From assembly GCA_947632615.1 (NCBI GenBank), contig CANRPW010000001.1:124001-188000 (forward strand): a stretch of DNA of 64,000 nucleotides, given 5' to 3'. Of the stretch, positions 16,456-29,114 are shown one piece after another. This stretch comes from an uncultured Clostridia bacterium (GTDB taxonomy: Bacteria; Bacillota; Clostridia; Lachnospirales; CAG-274). The translations under genes and the position numbers were made by a program. The stretch's first letter is position 1. The number at the start of each line of letters is the position of its first letter. Below the pieces are notes generated by a model. That model was given only the letters and a program-made list of their open reading frames with translations, searched no databases and was not told the DNA's origin.

Positions 16456-16722
16456 GTGAGGAATTTTATGAAGGCATGGGCAATACTTCCCCATGTAGCG
16501 CTTATTATGTTTGTTCCTATATTTTGCTGCATACTTTTGGGGCATTTTTTGGACGGCATTTTTGGCACGGAGGTCCTGTTCCTGATAATATTTATATTTT
16601 TAGGGGTAGGCGCAGCATTTAGGAGTCTTTATGTCTTCTGTATGAGGTTTTCCGAGAAGAGCGAAAAGGACGACGACAAGCATAAGACGCTTGATATTAA
16701 AAAGATAACGGGGAAAAGATAA
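16456..16722 (+). CDS. atpZ: AtpZ/AtpI-type ATP synthase accessory membrane protein
   Basis: A short protein of 88 aa with two membrane helices and a basic-charged tail, at the head of the atp operon, as AtpZ is in many Firmicutes. Such proteins are thought to help c-ring assembly or act in Mg/Ca transport beside the enzyme. GTG at 16456 is preferred because AGGGGG lies seven bases upstream; a TTG at 16450 is too close to that site. The stop is one base before the next start, so translation is coupled. Confidence 0.75.
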   Translation: MRNFMKAWAILPHVALIMFVPIFCCILLGHFLDGIFGTEVLFLIIFIFLGVGAAFRSLYVFCMRFSEKSEKDDDKHKTLDIKKITGKR

Positions 16723-16723
16723 T

Positions 16724-17116
16724 ATGACTAAAATATCCGATACAGCAAAACAGCTTTTAATCACTATGCTCATACTCACGGTGTGCGCCTTTGTGATCGG
16801 GCTTTTCTTTATTTCAAGACTGAATATATCGGCTTTTTCTTATGGCTTAGGTCTGCTTGTGGGCTTTTTGTTTTCTGCCCTTAAGCTGATATTGACGGAA
16901 AGAAGCCTTAATAAAAGCGTAGAAATGGACAAGCAAAACGCCCAGAGCTATGCAAGGGCACAATATATGGCAAGATATTTTCTTACGCTTCTTGTGCTTG
17001 TTGGGGCGGCTCTTATAAAGTCCATAAGCCTGCTTGGAGCTATCATAGGCGTACTTATCGTTCAGCCTGCCGCTTTTATAGTAGGCATTATGGAAAACAG
17101 AAGAAAGAGCAAATAA
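16724..17116 (+). CDS. atpI: ATP synthase subunit I
   Basis: A 130-aa protein with four predicted membrane helices, of the ATP_synt_I family, which assists c-ring assembly. Helices lie at about residues 12-32, 36-56, 84-103 and 106-123. It is one base after atpZ and 56 bases before atpB. Sequence conservation in the family is low, so the call leans on position and topology. Confidence 0.78.
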   Translation: MTKISDTAKQLLITMLILTVCAFVIGLFFISRLNISAFSYGLGLLVGFLFSALKLILTERSLNKSVEMDKQNAQSYARAQYMARYFLTLLVLVGAALIKSISLLGAIIGVLIVQPAAFIVGIMENRRKSK

Positions 17117-17172
17117 TGTGATATTTTCGGCAAAGGCCGTTAATATATAATTTAATGAAGGGAGGGAAATAT

Positions 17173-17856
17173 ATGGATTTTGGCAGTTCCTTTATACCTG
17201 TACAGATCGGCGGATTTTCTTTCAGGCTTACGGAAACCATAATGGACACCTGGGTCGTTATGGCAGTCCTTATAATTCTTGCTATCGTCGTAAGAATAAA
17301 GTTAAATAAATTCACCGAAGTTCCCGAGTCGGGCTTTCAGAATTTCATCGAGACCATCGTTGAAAGTATGGACAGCTTCGTAGAGGGTAATATGGGTAAG
17401 AAATTCAAATATTTCGGTAATTGGTTTTTTGGCGTATTTGCCTTTATACTTTTATCGAATTTAAGCGGACTCCTCGGGTTCCGTCCGCCTACTGCCGATT
17501 TGGCTACAACAGCAGCCTTAGCGCTTACCACCTTCGTGCTTATACACTTTATGGGTATATTCACAGCCGGCAAGGGTTATTTCAAGGGCTACTTAGAGCC
17601 TATTCCATTTTTATTACCCCTTAATATCATAAGCGAGCTGGCTACTCCCGTTTCGCTTTCGTTCCGTCTTTTCGGAAATATACTTGGCGGATCGATAATT
17701 ATGGGGCTTATTTACACTTTGCCCGTTATTGTAAAACTGTTAGTTCCGGCGGTTTTACATATCTACTTTGACGTATTTGCAGGCTTCCTGCAAACATTCA
17801 TCTTTGTAATGCTTTCAATGGCATTTATAGGTGATAAAATTCCGGAAGAATATTAA
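17173..17856 (+). CDS. atpB: ATP synthase F0 subunit a
   Basis: Subunit a forms the ion half-channels beside the c-ring. The essential arginine is in SLSFRLFGNILGG (about residue 167), and PFLLPLNIISELATPVSL is the preceding conserved helix. At 227 aa it is typical of Firmicutes. The ATG at 17173 has GGGAGGG seven bases upstream; the earlier ATG at 17155 lies before that site and is not used. Confidence 0.95.
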   Translation: MDFGSSFIPVQIGGFSFRLTETIMDTWVVMAVLIILAIVVRIKLNKFTEVPESGFQNFIETIVESMDSFVEGNMGKKFKYFGNWFFGVFAFILLSNLSGLLGFRPPTADLATTAALALTTFVLIHFMGIFTAGKGYFKGYLEPIPFLLPLNIISELATPVSLSFRLFGNILGGSIIMGLIYTLPVIVKLLVPAVLHIYFDVFAGFLQTFIFVMLSMAFIGDKIPEEY

Positions 17857-18159
<303 letters not shown>

Positions 18160-18193
18160 TTTGAGAATAGAAGCCAAAAGGAGGTTTTAAACC

Positions 18194-18720
18194 TTGAACA
18201 GTTATTTTCTTACTGTCGGAAGCTTTATTCTTACTCTTGATAAAAACCTGCTCATAGAAATTGGATTTCAGCTTTTCAACCTTTGCGTGCTTTGCGCTAT
18301 ACTTAGCTTTTTGCTTTATAAACCTGTTCTCAAATTTATGAGATCCAGAAAAGAAAAGATAGCGGGAAACATTGCAGATGCAGAAGACAAGCTGAAAAAT
18401 GCCCAAAGTATTCTTGATGAATACAATGCAAAGCTCAAGGGCATCCAGCAGGAAAGATCTGCTATTTTAGAAGCTGCAAACAGAGAAGCCAATGCAAATA
18501 AGGCTCTTATAATCGAGCAGGCAAAGAAAGAGGCAGCCGATATTAAAAACAGAGCTCAGCTTCAGATCGAAAGAGAAGAAGAAAAGGCTAAAGACAAGAT
18601 CAGACTTCAGATAATAGAGGTTTCATCTCTTATAGCGGCTCATTTTGTTGATAATTCACTTAGTGACGATAAACAAACAAAGCTTATAGAAGATGTTATT
18701 AAGGGCTTGGGTGATGTTAA

Positions 18721-18733
<13 letters not shown>
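18194..18733 (+). CDS. atpF: ATP synthase F0 subunit b
   Basis: The peripheral stalk subunit: one N-terminal membrane helix (about residues 20-42) followed by a long charged coiled coil rich in Glu, Lys and Ala. Length is 179 aa. The start is TTG at 18194 with AAAGGAGG nine bases upstream. The last codons overlap atpH by 13 bases, so the two are translationally coupled. Confidence 0.93.
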
Positions 18734-20783
<2,050 letters not shown>

Positions 20784-20798
20784 TGGGAGGGTGATATT

Positions 20799-23074
<2,276 letters not shown>

Positions 23075-23078
23075 TAAT

Positions 23079-23489
23079 ATGGCAAATAAGCTGAAGCTGC
23101 GTGTCGTTACGCCGGCAAAAGACTTTTTTAACGGCGAATGTGATATGGCAGTGCTTAAAACGATAGACGGCGATACAGGTATATTGTATGGTCATCAGCC
23201 GCTGACAACAGTGTTGGATCTGGGTTATCTCAGGATAATCGACAATAATAACGAAAAGAGATCCACCATGCTTGGCGGCTTTGCCAAGGTAAATTCCGAG
23301 GGGCTCACCATCATTTCAGAGGCAGCAGAATGGGCTGACGAAATAGATGTACAAAGAGCTTTGGAAAGTAAAAAAAGAGCAGAACAACGTCTTGAACAAG
23401 GCGGAAAGGACAACGACGAAGTAGATGTACTTCGTGCGGAGGCCTCTCTTAAAAGAGCCTTGCTCAGGCTGGGACTTGCAGAAAAATAA
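23079..23489 (+). CDS. atpC: ATP synthase F1 subunit epsilon
   Basis: Inhibitory rotor subunit, 136 aa. The N-terminal beta sandwich (KLRVVTPAKDFFNGECDM, GILYGHQPLTTVL) is followed by the two-helix C-terminal domain, here charged and Glu/Lys rich. It starts four bases after atpD and ends the operon just before a strong terminator. Confidence 0.95.
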   Translation: MANKLKLRVVTPAKDFFNGECDMAVLKTIDGDTGILYGHQPLTTVLDLGYLRIIDNNNEKRSTMLGGFAKVNSEGLTIISEAAEWADEIDVQRALESKKRAEQRLEQGGKDNDEVDVLRAEASLKRALLRLGLAEK

Positions 23490-23540
23490 AAAATTGCTGT
23501 CGTATAGAGTATTTATTTTGTACGACAGCATTTTTTATTT
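23490..23540 (+). terminator. Intrinsic terminator of the atp operon
   Basis: TGCTGTCGTA and TACGACAGCA form a perfect 10 bp stem around a 16-base loop, preceded by A-rich and followed by TTTTTTATTT sequence. Confidence 0.9.
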
Positions 23541-23563
23541 CCGGGAAGGCTGAAAACTTCGGT

Positions 23564-23666
23564 GCGGGGGAGGGGGAGATGGGGATGCGGACAGAGCGAG
23601 GACAAAGCAGCCCAACGGGCTGCTTTGTCCTCGCTCTGTCCGCATCCCCATCTCCCCCTCCCCCGC
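23564..23666. repeat. Palindromic element F, long hairpin (50 bp perfect stem)
   Basis: Left arm starts GCGGGGGAGGGGGAGATGGG and ends AAAGCAGCCC; loop AAC; exact complement over 50 bases, the longest stem in the window. The left arm is almost all purine in its first 28 bases. It sits right after the atp terminator, so it is not needed for termination. Confidence 0.95.
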
Positions 23667-23711
23667 GGCTCAGTTTTTCAGACCGCTTCACGGTCTGAAA
23701 AATGAGCCGTG
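23667..23711. repeat. Palindromic element F, short hairpin
   Basis: CGGCTCAGTTTTTCAGACCG and CGGTCTGAAAAATGAGCCG form a stem of about 19 bp with one bulge and loop CTTCA, followed by TGG. The long-short joint CGCGG is the complement of the family's CCGCG foot. Confidence 0.85.
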
Positions 23712-23776
23712 GTACGTGGTCAAAAATATTTGGTTTGGCGATTTATAGTTTTTTTCGGGCAGCGCTGCGCTGCCAA

Positions 23777-23866
23777 AACGGGGCAAATCAGGCGGCGACT
23801 TCGTCGCCGCCTGATTTGCCCCGTTGCCGGCTCCGCCCGAAGCATCTTTGATGCTTCGGGCGGAGC
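23777..23866. repeat. Palindromic element F', long (23 bp) and short (17 bp) hairpins
   Basis: AACGGGGCAAATCAGGCGGC...GAC, loop TTC, exact complement (23777-23825), then GCTCCGCCCGAAGCATC, loop TTT, exact complement (23830-23866). The same pair recurs as element G at 27448-27534. It lies between convergent atpC and the hydrolase gene. A further small stem GGGCAGCGC/GCTGCC precedes it. Confidence 0.93.
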
Positions 23867-23892
23867 GGCGAGCGCTCTTGTTCAAGGGTTGA

Positions 23893-24891
23893 TTACATAT
23901 TCTTTTTAAAAAATTCAACAAGCTTTTGGAAGGGGATGGCATTCTTATTGCCGCCATCATAAAGATCGGTATGAACAGCACCCGGAATAAGCAAAAGCTC
24001 CTTATTATCGGTATATTTGCTGTTTTTTGTCATTTCGTTGTAGGCGTCTTTGCCTAAATAGCAGGAATGGGCTTTATCTCCGTGCACTATAAGCACGGCG
24101 CTCCTTATTTCGTTGCTGTACCGATTTATGGGCTGGTTTATAAATGACATTGTTCCGATTATGTTCCAGCCCCCGTTGGAATTGAGGGAACGAGGATGAT
24201 AGCCCCTTTCTGTTTTGTAATATGAATAATAATCCTTTACGAAAAAAGGCGCATCATCGGGGAGGGGATCTACCACTCCACCGCCAAGAGCATATTCTCC
24301 CGACTTATAATCCTTTATGCGCTGCTCGTTCAAAGCTGATTTTTTCTCATAGCGCTGCTCCTCGCTGTCTTCTCCGTCAAAATATCCGTTGGCGCCTACC
24401 CTTGACATGTCATACATTGTAGAAGCTACAGTTGCCTTTATTCTTGTGTCGAGAGCTGCGGCATTTATGGCAAGTCCGCCCCAGCCACAGATGCCTATAA
24501 TGCCTATTTTTTCGGGATCAACATTTTCCTGAACGGAAAGAAAATCTACAGCCGCCTGAAAGTCTTCAGTGTTGATATCGGGGGAAGCCATATATCTGGG
24601 TATGCCTCCGCTTTCCCCTGTAAATGAAGGATCAAAGGCAATGGTGAGAAAGCCCTGCTCTGCCATTGTCTGCGCATACAGCCCTGAGCATTGCTCCTTC
24701 ACTGCTCCAAAAGGACCGCATACCGCTATTGCCCCTAATTTTCCTTGCACATCCTTAGGCTCGTATAGGTCTGCTGCAAGGGTTATGCCATATCTGTTGT
24801 GAAATGTTACTTTGCGATGGTTTACTTTTTCGCTTTTGGGGAAGGTTTTGTCCCATTCCCGGGTAAGGCTTAAATTGGTTGTGTAGTTCAT
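23893..24891 (-). CDS. Alpha/beta hydrolase, dienelactone-hydrolase/YcjY-like
   Basis: A 332-aa cytoplasmic hydrolase (no signal peptide). The nucleophile elbow reads GIIGICGWGG, with Cys in place of the usual Ser, as in dienelactone hydrolases. AVCGPFGAVKEQC is the oxyanion region, DPSFTGESGG a family motif, and the acid and His would be in IVHGDKAHSCYLG and LLLIPGAVHTDLYD. Substrate is unknown; related proteins act on small esters. GGCAGGCAG lies upstream of the ATG. It is divergent from a LysR gene with overlapping promoters, so that regulator very likely controls it. Confidence 0.8.
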   Translation of the reverse strand: MNYTTNLSLTREWDKTFPKSEKVNHRKVTFHNRYGITLAADLYEPKDVQGKLGAIAVCGPFGAVKEQCSGLYAQTMAEQGFLTIAFDPSFTGESGGIPRYMASPDINTEDFQAAVDFLSVQENVDPEKIGIIGICGWGGLAINAAALDTRIKATVASTMYDMSRVGANGYFDGEDSEEQRYEKKSALNEQRIKDYKSGEYALGGGVVDPLPDDAPFFVKDYYSYYKTERGYHPRSLNSNGGWNIIGTMSFINQPINRYSNEIRSAVLIVHGDKAHSCYLGKDAYNEMTKNSKYTDNKELLLIPGAVHTDLYDGGNKNAIPFQKLVEFFKKNM

Positions 24892-24956
24892 TTTGCTGCC
24901 TGCCTTTCTTATTAAAATTTAATTTATTTGTATAGAGGTTACATGCTTCTGATTTA

Positions 24957-24985
24957 ATTATACTTTATTGACACATACGTTACAA
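24957..24985 (-). promoter_or_regulatory. Sigma-A promoter of the hydrolase gene
   Basis: On the minus strand: TTGTAA, 17-base spacer, TATAAT. It is interlocked with the plus-strand LysR-gene promoter: each -35 lies inside the other's spacer. Confidence 0.65.
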
Positions 24986-24996
24986 ATAGTTATAAT
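24968..24996 (+). promoter_or_regulatory. Sigma-A promoter of the LysR-family gene
   Basis: Perfect TTGACA, 17-base spacer and perfect TATAAT, 45 bases before the ATG. Confidence 0.75.
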
Positions 24997-25012
24997 TTAT
25001 ATCGTGATATAA
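24997..25012. promoter_or_regulatory. Candidate operator palindrome
   Basis: TTATATC-GT-GATATAA, a perfect 7+7 dyad directly after the -10 of the LysR-gene promoter, with the T-N11-A form of LysR sites. Binding here could repress the regulator's own gene. Confidence 0.5.
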
Positions 25013-25040
25013 GTTAAAGTAATATCATAGGAGGCATGAA

Positions 25041-25925
25041 ATGGAATTAAGAACACTCAGATATTTTCTTGCGGCGGCAAGAGAAGGCAATATGACCCAT
25101 GCAGCAGAGCTTTTGCACATTACCCAGCCGGCTCTTTCAAAGCAGCTTAAGTCCCTTGAAGACGAGCTTGGCAAAAAGCTTTTTGAGCGCCGCAGCTTTA
25201 GCATAGAGCTAACAGACGAGGGCATACTTTTGCGTAAAAGAGCGGAGGACCTTATAAATATGGCAGATAAGATAACTGCTGAATTTTTGACCTTAGACGA
25301 CATTGTAGGCGGCAATATTTATTTTGGTCTTGCGGAAACCTATCAAATACGTTATCTTGCAAAGGAAATGCGCTCCTTTAAAAAGATCTATCCTGATTTT
25401 CACTATCATATTACAAGCGGCGATACCGAGCAAGTGACTGAAAAGCTGGATAAGGGCGTAATTGACTTTGCTGTGCTTGCCGACGAGCCAAATTTATCTA
25501 AATATAATTTCCTTAAATTTCCCGAAAGCGACCGCTGGGGGCTTATTATGCCAAAAGACTGTTCTCTTGCCCAAAAGGAGTATATTACTGTAGACGATCT
25601 GGTAGGATTGCCCCTCTTTTGCTCTGAGCAGGGGTGGAATAAGGATATAGCCAAGTGGAGTGGCAGCAGGGCGGACGAGCTGACACTTGAGGGCTCTTTC
25701 CGCCTATCCTATAACGGTTCTATTTTTGTAAAGGAAGGACTGGGCTATCTGCTTACCTTTGAGCATCTCATAAGCTCAAGCCCCGACAGCGGCTTTGTGT
25801 TCCGACCGCTTTTTCCCGAACTTAAAACAAACATATATCTTATATGGAAGAAATATCAGGTCTTTACTCCTATAGCCGCCGCCTTTTTGAATAAAATGCG
25901 CTCTGCATTTGAGATCCGTAAATAA
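25041..25925 (+). CDS. LysR-family transcriptional regulator
   Basis: A 294-aa DNA-binding regulator. The N-terminal winged HTH is canonical (MELRTLRYFLAAAREGNMTH, then AAELLHITQPALSKQLKSLE). Residues 90-290 are the periplasmic-binding-like effector domain. AGGAGG precedes the ATG by eight bases. Its promoter overlaps that of the divergent hydrolase, the classic LysR arrangement for regulating a neighbour and itself. The effector is not indicated. Confidence 0.92.
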   Translation: MELRTLRYFLAAAREGNMTHAAELLHITQPALSKQLKSLEDELGKKLFERRSFSIELTDEGILLRKRAEDLINMADKITAEFLTLDDIVGGNIYFGLAETYQIRYLAKEMRSFKKIYPDFHYHITSGDTEQVTEKLDKGVIDFAVLADEPNLSKYNFLKFPESDRWGLIMPKDCSLAQKEYITVDDLVGLPLFCSEQGWNKDIAKWSGSRADELTLEGSFRLSYNGSIFVKEGLGYLLTFEHLISSSPDSGFVFRPLFPELKTNIYLIWKKYQVFTPIAAAFLNKMRSAFEIRK

Positions 25926-25959
25926 TTGTAAAAAATAGCTAATTATTTTTAAAAATGTG

Positions 25960-25988
25960 TGGAAATGTTGTTTGATATGTGTTAAAAT
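25960..25988 (+). promoter_or_regulatory. Weak candidate promoter of pgi
   Basis: TGGAAA, 17-base spacer, TAAAAT, about 65 bases before the pgi start. The -35 matches four of six consensus bases. Confidence 0.35.
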
Positions 25989-26052
25989 ATAGTAAATGAA
26001 GTGTAACTTCTTAAAAACATCAACAAATCATATTTTAATGGAGGGATTATTT

Positions 26053-27387
26053 ATGGCAATAAAACTCAAATTAGCAGGCGTTAAAAACTTTGTGAGAGAT
26101 GAAGAATATGCAAAGATAGGCGCTATGGCTAAGGTGGCTAACGATCTTGTTTATTCAAAAGAGGGAGCAGGCAACGACTTTCTCGGCTGGGTAAATCTTC
26201 CCTTTGACTACGATAAGGAAGAATTTGCAAGGATCAAAAAAGCAGGCGAAAAAATTCGCTCCGACAGCGAGGTTCTGGTTGTTATAGGTATCGGCGGCTC
26301 TTATCTTGGCGGACGCGCTGCTCTTGATTTCATAAACGGTATGTTCTACAACAGCAAAAAGCATCCCGGTCTTCCCGATGTATATTTTGTAGGCAACAAC
26401 ATAAGCTCTGAATATTTAACAGACATAATAGAGATGATAGGCGACAGATCATTCTCTATAAATGTTATCTCTAAGTCAGGCACAACAACTGAGCCTGCTA
26501 TCGCTTTCAGAATTTTCAAAAAGCTCCTTGAAGACAAATACGGCAAAGAAGAGGCTGTTAAGAGAATATACGCAACAACAGACAAGGCAAGAGGAGCTCT
26601 TAAAAACTTCTCCGATAAGGAAGGCTATGAGACCTTTGTTATCCCTGATGATGTTGGCGGACGTTTCTCCGTACTTACTCCTGTAGGTCTTGTTCTTATG
26701 GCTGCTGCAGGCATTGATATTGACGCCGTTATGAAGGGCGCCGCAGATGCTTGCGAAAAATATAAGGGTATTGACAACGACTGTGCAAAATATGCTATTA
26801 CACGCGCACTTCTTAATAAGAAGGGCAAGGTTATTGAAATTCTTGCAAACTACGAGCCCTGCCTTACAATGTTTGGCGAATGGTATAAACAGCTCTATGC
26901 AGAGTCAGAAGGTAAGGATCAGAAGGGAACTTTCCCCGTTTCCGCAAACTTCTCAACCGACCTTCACTCCATAGGTCAGTTTATACAGGACGGAACAAGA
27001 AATATGTTCGAGACTGTTCTTTGGGTAAAGAATTCAAAGAAGGATTTTGAGATCATATATGATGAAGAAAATATTGACGGACTTAACTTCGTAGCAGGCA
27101 AGACAATGCAGTATGTAAACTCTAAGGCATACGCAGGTACATATCTTGCTCATATCGACGGCGGAGTACCTACAATGGTTATTGAAATAGAAGATACCAG
27201 CGCATACAGCTTTGGCGAAATAGTTTATTTCTTTGAAAAGGCTCTTGCTATAAGCGGTTATCTCCTTGCAGTTAACCCATTTGATCAGCCGGGCGTAGAA
27301 TCATACAAGAAGAATATGTTTGCTCTTCTTGGCAAGCCGGGCTATGAAGCGGATAAGGAAGCTTTGGAGGCTCGTCTTATCGACTGA
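26053..27387 (+). CDS. pgi: Glucose-6-phosphate isomerase
   Basis: Interconverts glucose 6-phosphate and fructose 6-phosphate in glycolysis. The 444-aa protein is of the short bacterial type, with [29 protein letters not shown] (sugar-phosphate binding), the His of [15 protein letters not shown] and the C-terminal [17 protein letters not shown] 26053 is chosen because GGAGGG lies seven bases upstream and [13 protein letters not shown] matches the family start; an upstream ATG at 25996 lacks a site. Monocistronic, ended by a strong terminator. Confidence 0.96.
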   Translation: MAIKLKLAGVKNFVRDEEYAKIGAMAKVANDLVYSKEGAGNDFLGWVNLPFDYDKEEFARIKKAGEKIRSDSEVLVVIGIGGSYLGGRAALDFINGMFYNSKKHPGLPDVYFVGNNISSEYLTDIIEMIGDRSFSINVISKSGTTTEPAIAFRIFKKLLEDKYGKEEAVKRIYATTDKARGALKNFSDKEGYETFVIPDDVGGRFSVLTPVGLVLMAAAGIDIDAVMKGAADACEKYKGIDNDCAKYAITRALLNKKGKVIEILANYEPCLTMFGEWYKQLYAESEGKDQKGTFPVSANFSTDLHSIGQFIQDGTRNMFETVLWVKNSKKDFEIIYDEENIDGLNFVAGKTMQYVNSKAYAGTYLAHIDGGVPTMVIEIEDTSAYSFGEIVYFFEKALAISGYLLAVNPFDQPGVESYKKNMFALLGKPGYEADKEALEARLID

Positions 27388-27397
27388 TAATAAGGCT

Positions 27398-27445
27398 AAA
27401 AAACGCCGCAAACAGCAACGAATGTTGCTGTTTGCGGTGTTTTTA
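27398..27445 (+). terminator. Intrinsic terminator of pgi
   Basis: AAAAAACGCCGCAAACAGCA and its complement form a stem of about 20 bp with loop GAAT and a T-tail (GTGTTTTT). Strong. Confidence 0.92.
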
Positions 27446-27447
27446 CG

Positions 27448-27534
27448 GGGGCAAATCAGGCGGCGACTTTGTCGCCGCCTGATTTGCCCCGTTGCCGGCT
27501 GCGTCCGAAGCATCTTTGATGCTTCGGACGCAGC
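27448..27534. repeat. Palindromic element G, long (20 bp) and short (17 bp) hairpins
   Basis: GGGGCAAATCAGGCGGCGAC, loop TTT, exact complement (27448-27490), then GCTGCGTCCGAAGCATC, loop TTT, exact complement (27498-27534). Nearly identical to element F' 3.6 kb upstream. The two base differences in the short stem are each matched on the other arm. Confidence 0.94.
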
Positions 27535-27567
27535 GGCGCACGCTTATAAGAATTGCCAACCGACTAT

Positions 27568-27649
27568 CGGGTCGGGGCGAGGCAGCCGGCGGCAAAAGCG
27601 GCGGACTTTAGTCCGCCGCTTTTGCCGCCGGCTGCCTCGCCCCGACCCG
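27568..27649. repeat. Palindromic element H, long hairpin (40 bp perfect stem)
   Basis: Left arm starts CGGGTCGGGGCGAGGCAGCC and ends GCGGCGGACT; loop TT; exact complement. The foot CGGGTCGGGGCGAGG is shared with element L. Confidence 0.95.
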
Positions 27650-27697
27650 TGCCCTGTTTTTTCGACCCGTCAGAGACGGGTCGAAAAAACAGGGCAC
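27649..27697. repeat. Palindromic element H, short hairpin (23 bp stem)
   Basis: GTGCCCTGTTTTTTCGACCC-GTC, loop AGA, exact complement. It shares its first base with the end of the long hairpin. Confidence 0.93.
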
Positions 27698-27793
27698 GGC
27701 ACGACTCTGTCGCATTACATAGAATTTCACAAAAATAAAAGGTAACAGAGGGAAAATTTCGTTAAAATTTTTTTAAAAAATGAAAAAAAAGGC

Positions 27794-27822
27794 TTGCAAT
27801 TGGGAAAAATAAGGTGTATAAT
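27794..27822 (+). promoter_or_regulatory. Sigma-A promoter of the S10 ribosomal operon
   Basis: TTGCAA, 17-base spacer, TATAAT. It drives the ribosomal protein cluster after a leader of about 200 bases. Confidence 0.8.
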
Positions 27823-27829
27823 AATTCGT

Positions 27830-28031
27830 GATGTGACATTAAGAGCTATGAGGCGGAGGTTGCGGCTTTATGCCGGTTTTTCCGCTGAGCAATGTCCTGT
27901 TCATTGAAACCGGGCGAGTAGGTCACTGTACAATTTTACTTGTTGTGCCCTTATGGGCGTACTATGGTAAACGTGTGCAGTCACCACTTGTCGTACTGTT
28001 TTAAAAAGTGCGAAAAGGAGGCGACTTTTTT
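27830..28031 (+). promoter_or_regulatory. Structured rpsJ leader, possible ribosomal-protein autoregulatory RNA
   Basis: The untranslated leader folds visibly. GCGGAGG...TTCCGC encloses GCGGC/GCCGG near 27852-27887. A 12 bp stem with one mismatch (GGTCACTGTACA at 27921 with TGTGCAGTCACC at 27974) encloses GCCC-TTAT-GGGC. Many bacterial S10 operons are feedback-controlled through such leaders, with L4 as ligand in Escherichia coli. The ligand here is not shown by the sequence. Confidence 0.5.
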
Positions 28032-28343
28032 ATGGCAAGTCAAAAAATCAGAATCAATCTTAAGGCTTATGACCATAAGCTGATTGATCAGTCAGCAAGT
28101 CTCATTGTTGAGACAGCTAAGAAAACGGGAGCAAAAATTTCAGGTCCTATACCTCTCCCAACAAAGAAGGAAGTTATTACTATCATCAGAGCCGTACACA
28201 AGTACAAGTACTCAAGAGAGCAGTTTGAACTTCGTACTCACAAAAGACTGATTGATATTTTGATGCCTACTGCAAAGACTGTTGACGCTTTAACACGTCT
28301 TGATCTTCCTGCAGGTGTTGAGATCACCATTAAGATGCTTTAA
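28032..28343 (+). CDS. rpsJ: 30S ribosomal protein S10
   Basis: 103 aa, also the NusE antitermination factor. [20 protein letters not shown] and the [20 protein letters not shown] loop are diagnostic. ATG 28032 has AAAGGAGG nine bases upstream. First gene of the S10-spc-alpha cluster. Confidence 0.97.
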   Translation: MASQKIRINLKAYDHKLIDQSASLIVETAKKTGAKISGPIPLPTKKEVITIIRAVHKYKYSREQFELRTHKRLIDILMPTAKTVDALTRLDLPAGVEITIKML

Positions 28344-28376
28344 TGGAAAATTAAAATTACCCAATGTAAATGGTTT

Positions 28377-28438
28377 ATATAAGGCTTCCTTATATTAACC
28401 TAGGATGATTATCTTCTATATTATATAGGCAGATAATC
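28377..28438 (+). promoter_or_regulatory. Two small hairpins in the rpsJ-rplC gap
   Basis: ATATAAGG-CTT-CCTTATAT at 28377-28395 and GATTATCT...AGATAATC at 28407-28438, both perfect 8 bp stems, in an unusually long 123-base gap for this operon. No T-tract, so processing or translational control is more likely than termination. Confidence 0.4.
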
Positions 28439-28466
28439 CGCTGTAGAGTTTAGGAGGTGCTTTTTA

Positions 28467-29093
28467 GTGAAAAAAGCAATTATTGCCAAGAAAATCGGTA
28501 TGACTCAGATTTTCACAGAGGCAGGTTTACTTATCCCCGTAACTGTACTTGAAGCAGGTCCTTGTGTTGTTACTCAGAAGAAAACAGCAGAAAATGACGG
28601 CTATGAGGCAGTTCAGGTAGGTTTTGGCGAAGTAAAGGAAACAAGAGTTACTAAGCCACTCAAAGGACATTTTGAAAAGGCCGGCGTTGCTCCAAAGAAG
28701 GTTTTAAAGGAATTAAAGCTTGAGGGAGAATATAACGTAGGCGATGAAATCAAGGCTGACATCTTCGCAGCAGGCGATAAGGTAGATATCAGCGGCACAT
28801 CAAAGGGCCACGGATATCAGGGTACTATCAAGCGTCACGGACAGCACAGAGGTCCTATGGCTCATGGTTCTAAATACCATCGTTCACTTGGTTCTTTAAG
28901 CTCAGGTACTTCACCCGGAAAGGTAAAGAAGGGTAAAAAGATGCCCGGACACATGGGTTCCGTTGAAGTAACCGTTCAGAACTTAGAGGTCGTAAGAGCT
29001 GACGCTGAAAAGAATCTGCTTCTTGTTAAGGGAGCTGTTCCCGGAAGCAAGGGTTCAGTCGTTGTTATCAAAGAAACCGTTAAGGCAAACTGA
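28467..29093 (+). CDS. rplC: 50S ribosomal protein L3
   Basis: 208 aa. [20 protein letters not shown] at the start and the tip loop [20 protein letters not shown] that reaches the peptidyl transferase centre. GTG start with AGGAGG nine bases upstream. Confidence 0.97.
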   Translation: MKKAIIAKKIGMTQIFTEAGLLIPVTVLEAGPCVVTQKKTAENDGYEAVQVGFGEVKETRVTKPLKGHFEKAGVAPKKVLKELKLEGEYNVGDEIKADIFAAGDKVDISGTSKGHGYQGTIKRHGQHRGPMAHGSKYHRSLGSLSSGTSPGKVKKGKKMPGHMGSVEVTVQNLEVVRADAEKNLLLVKGAVPGSKGSVVVIKETVKAN

Positions 29094-29114
29094 TAAGGCG
29101 AAGGAGGAATTGAA

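Noticed and set aside
24980..24996. Alternative single shared promoter for both divergent genes
   Set aside because: Each strand has its own -35/-10 pair with exact 17-base spacing, so two overlapping promoters fit better.
27320..27745. Overlapping plus-strand frames of up to 141 codons across elements G and H
   Set aside because: The sequence is pgi end, terminator and palindromes; the peptides are mirror-like and Arg/Pro-rich.
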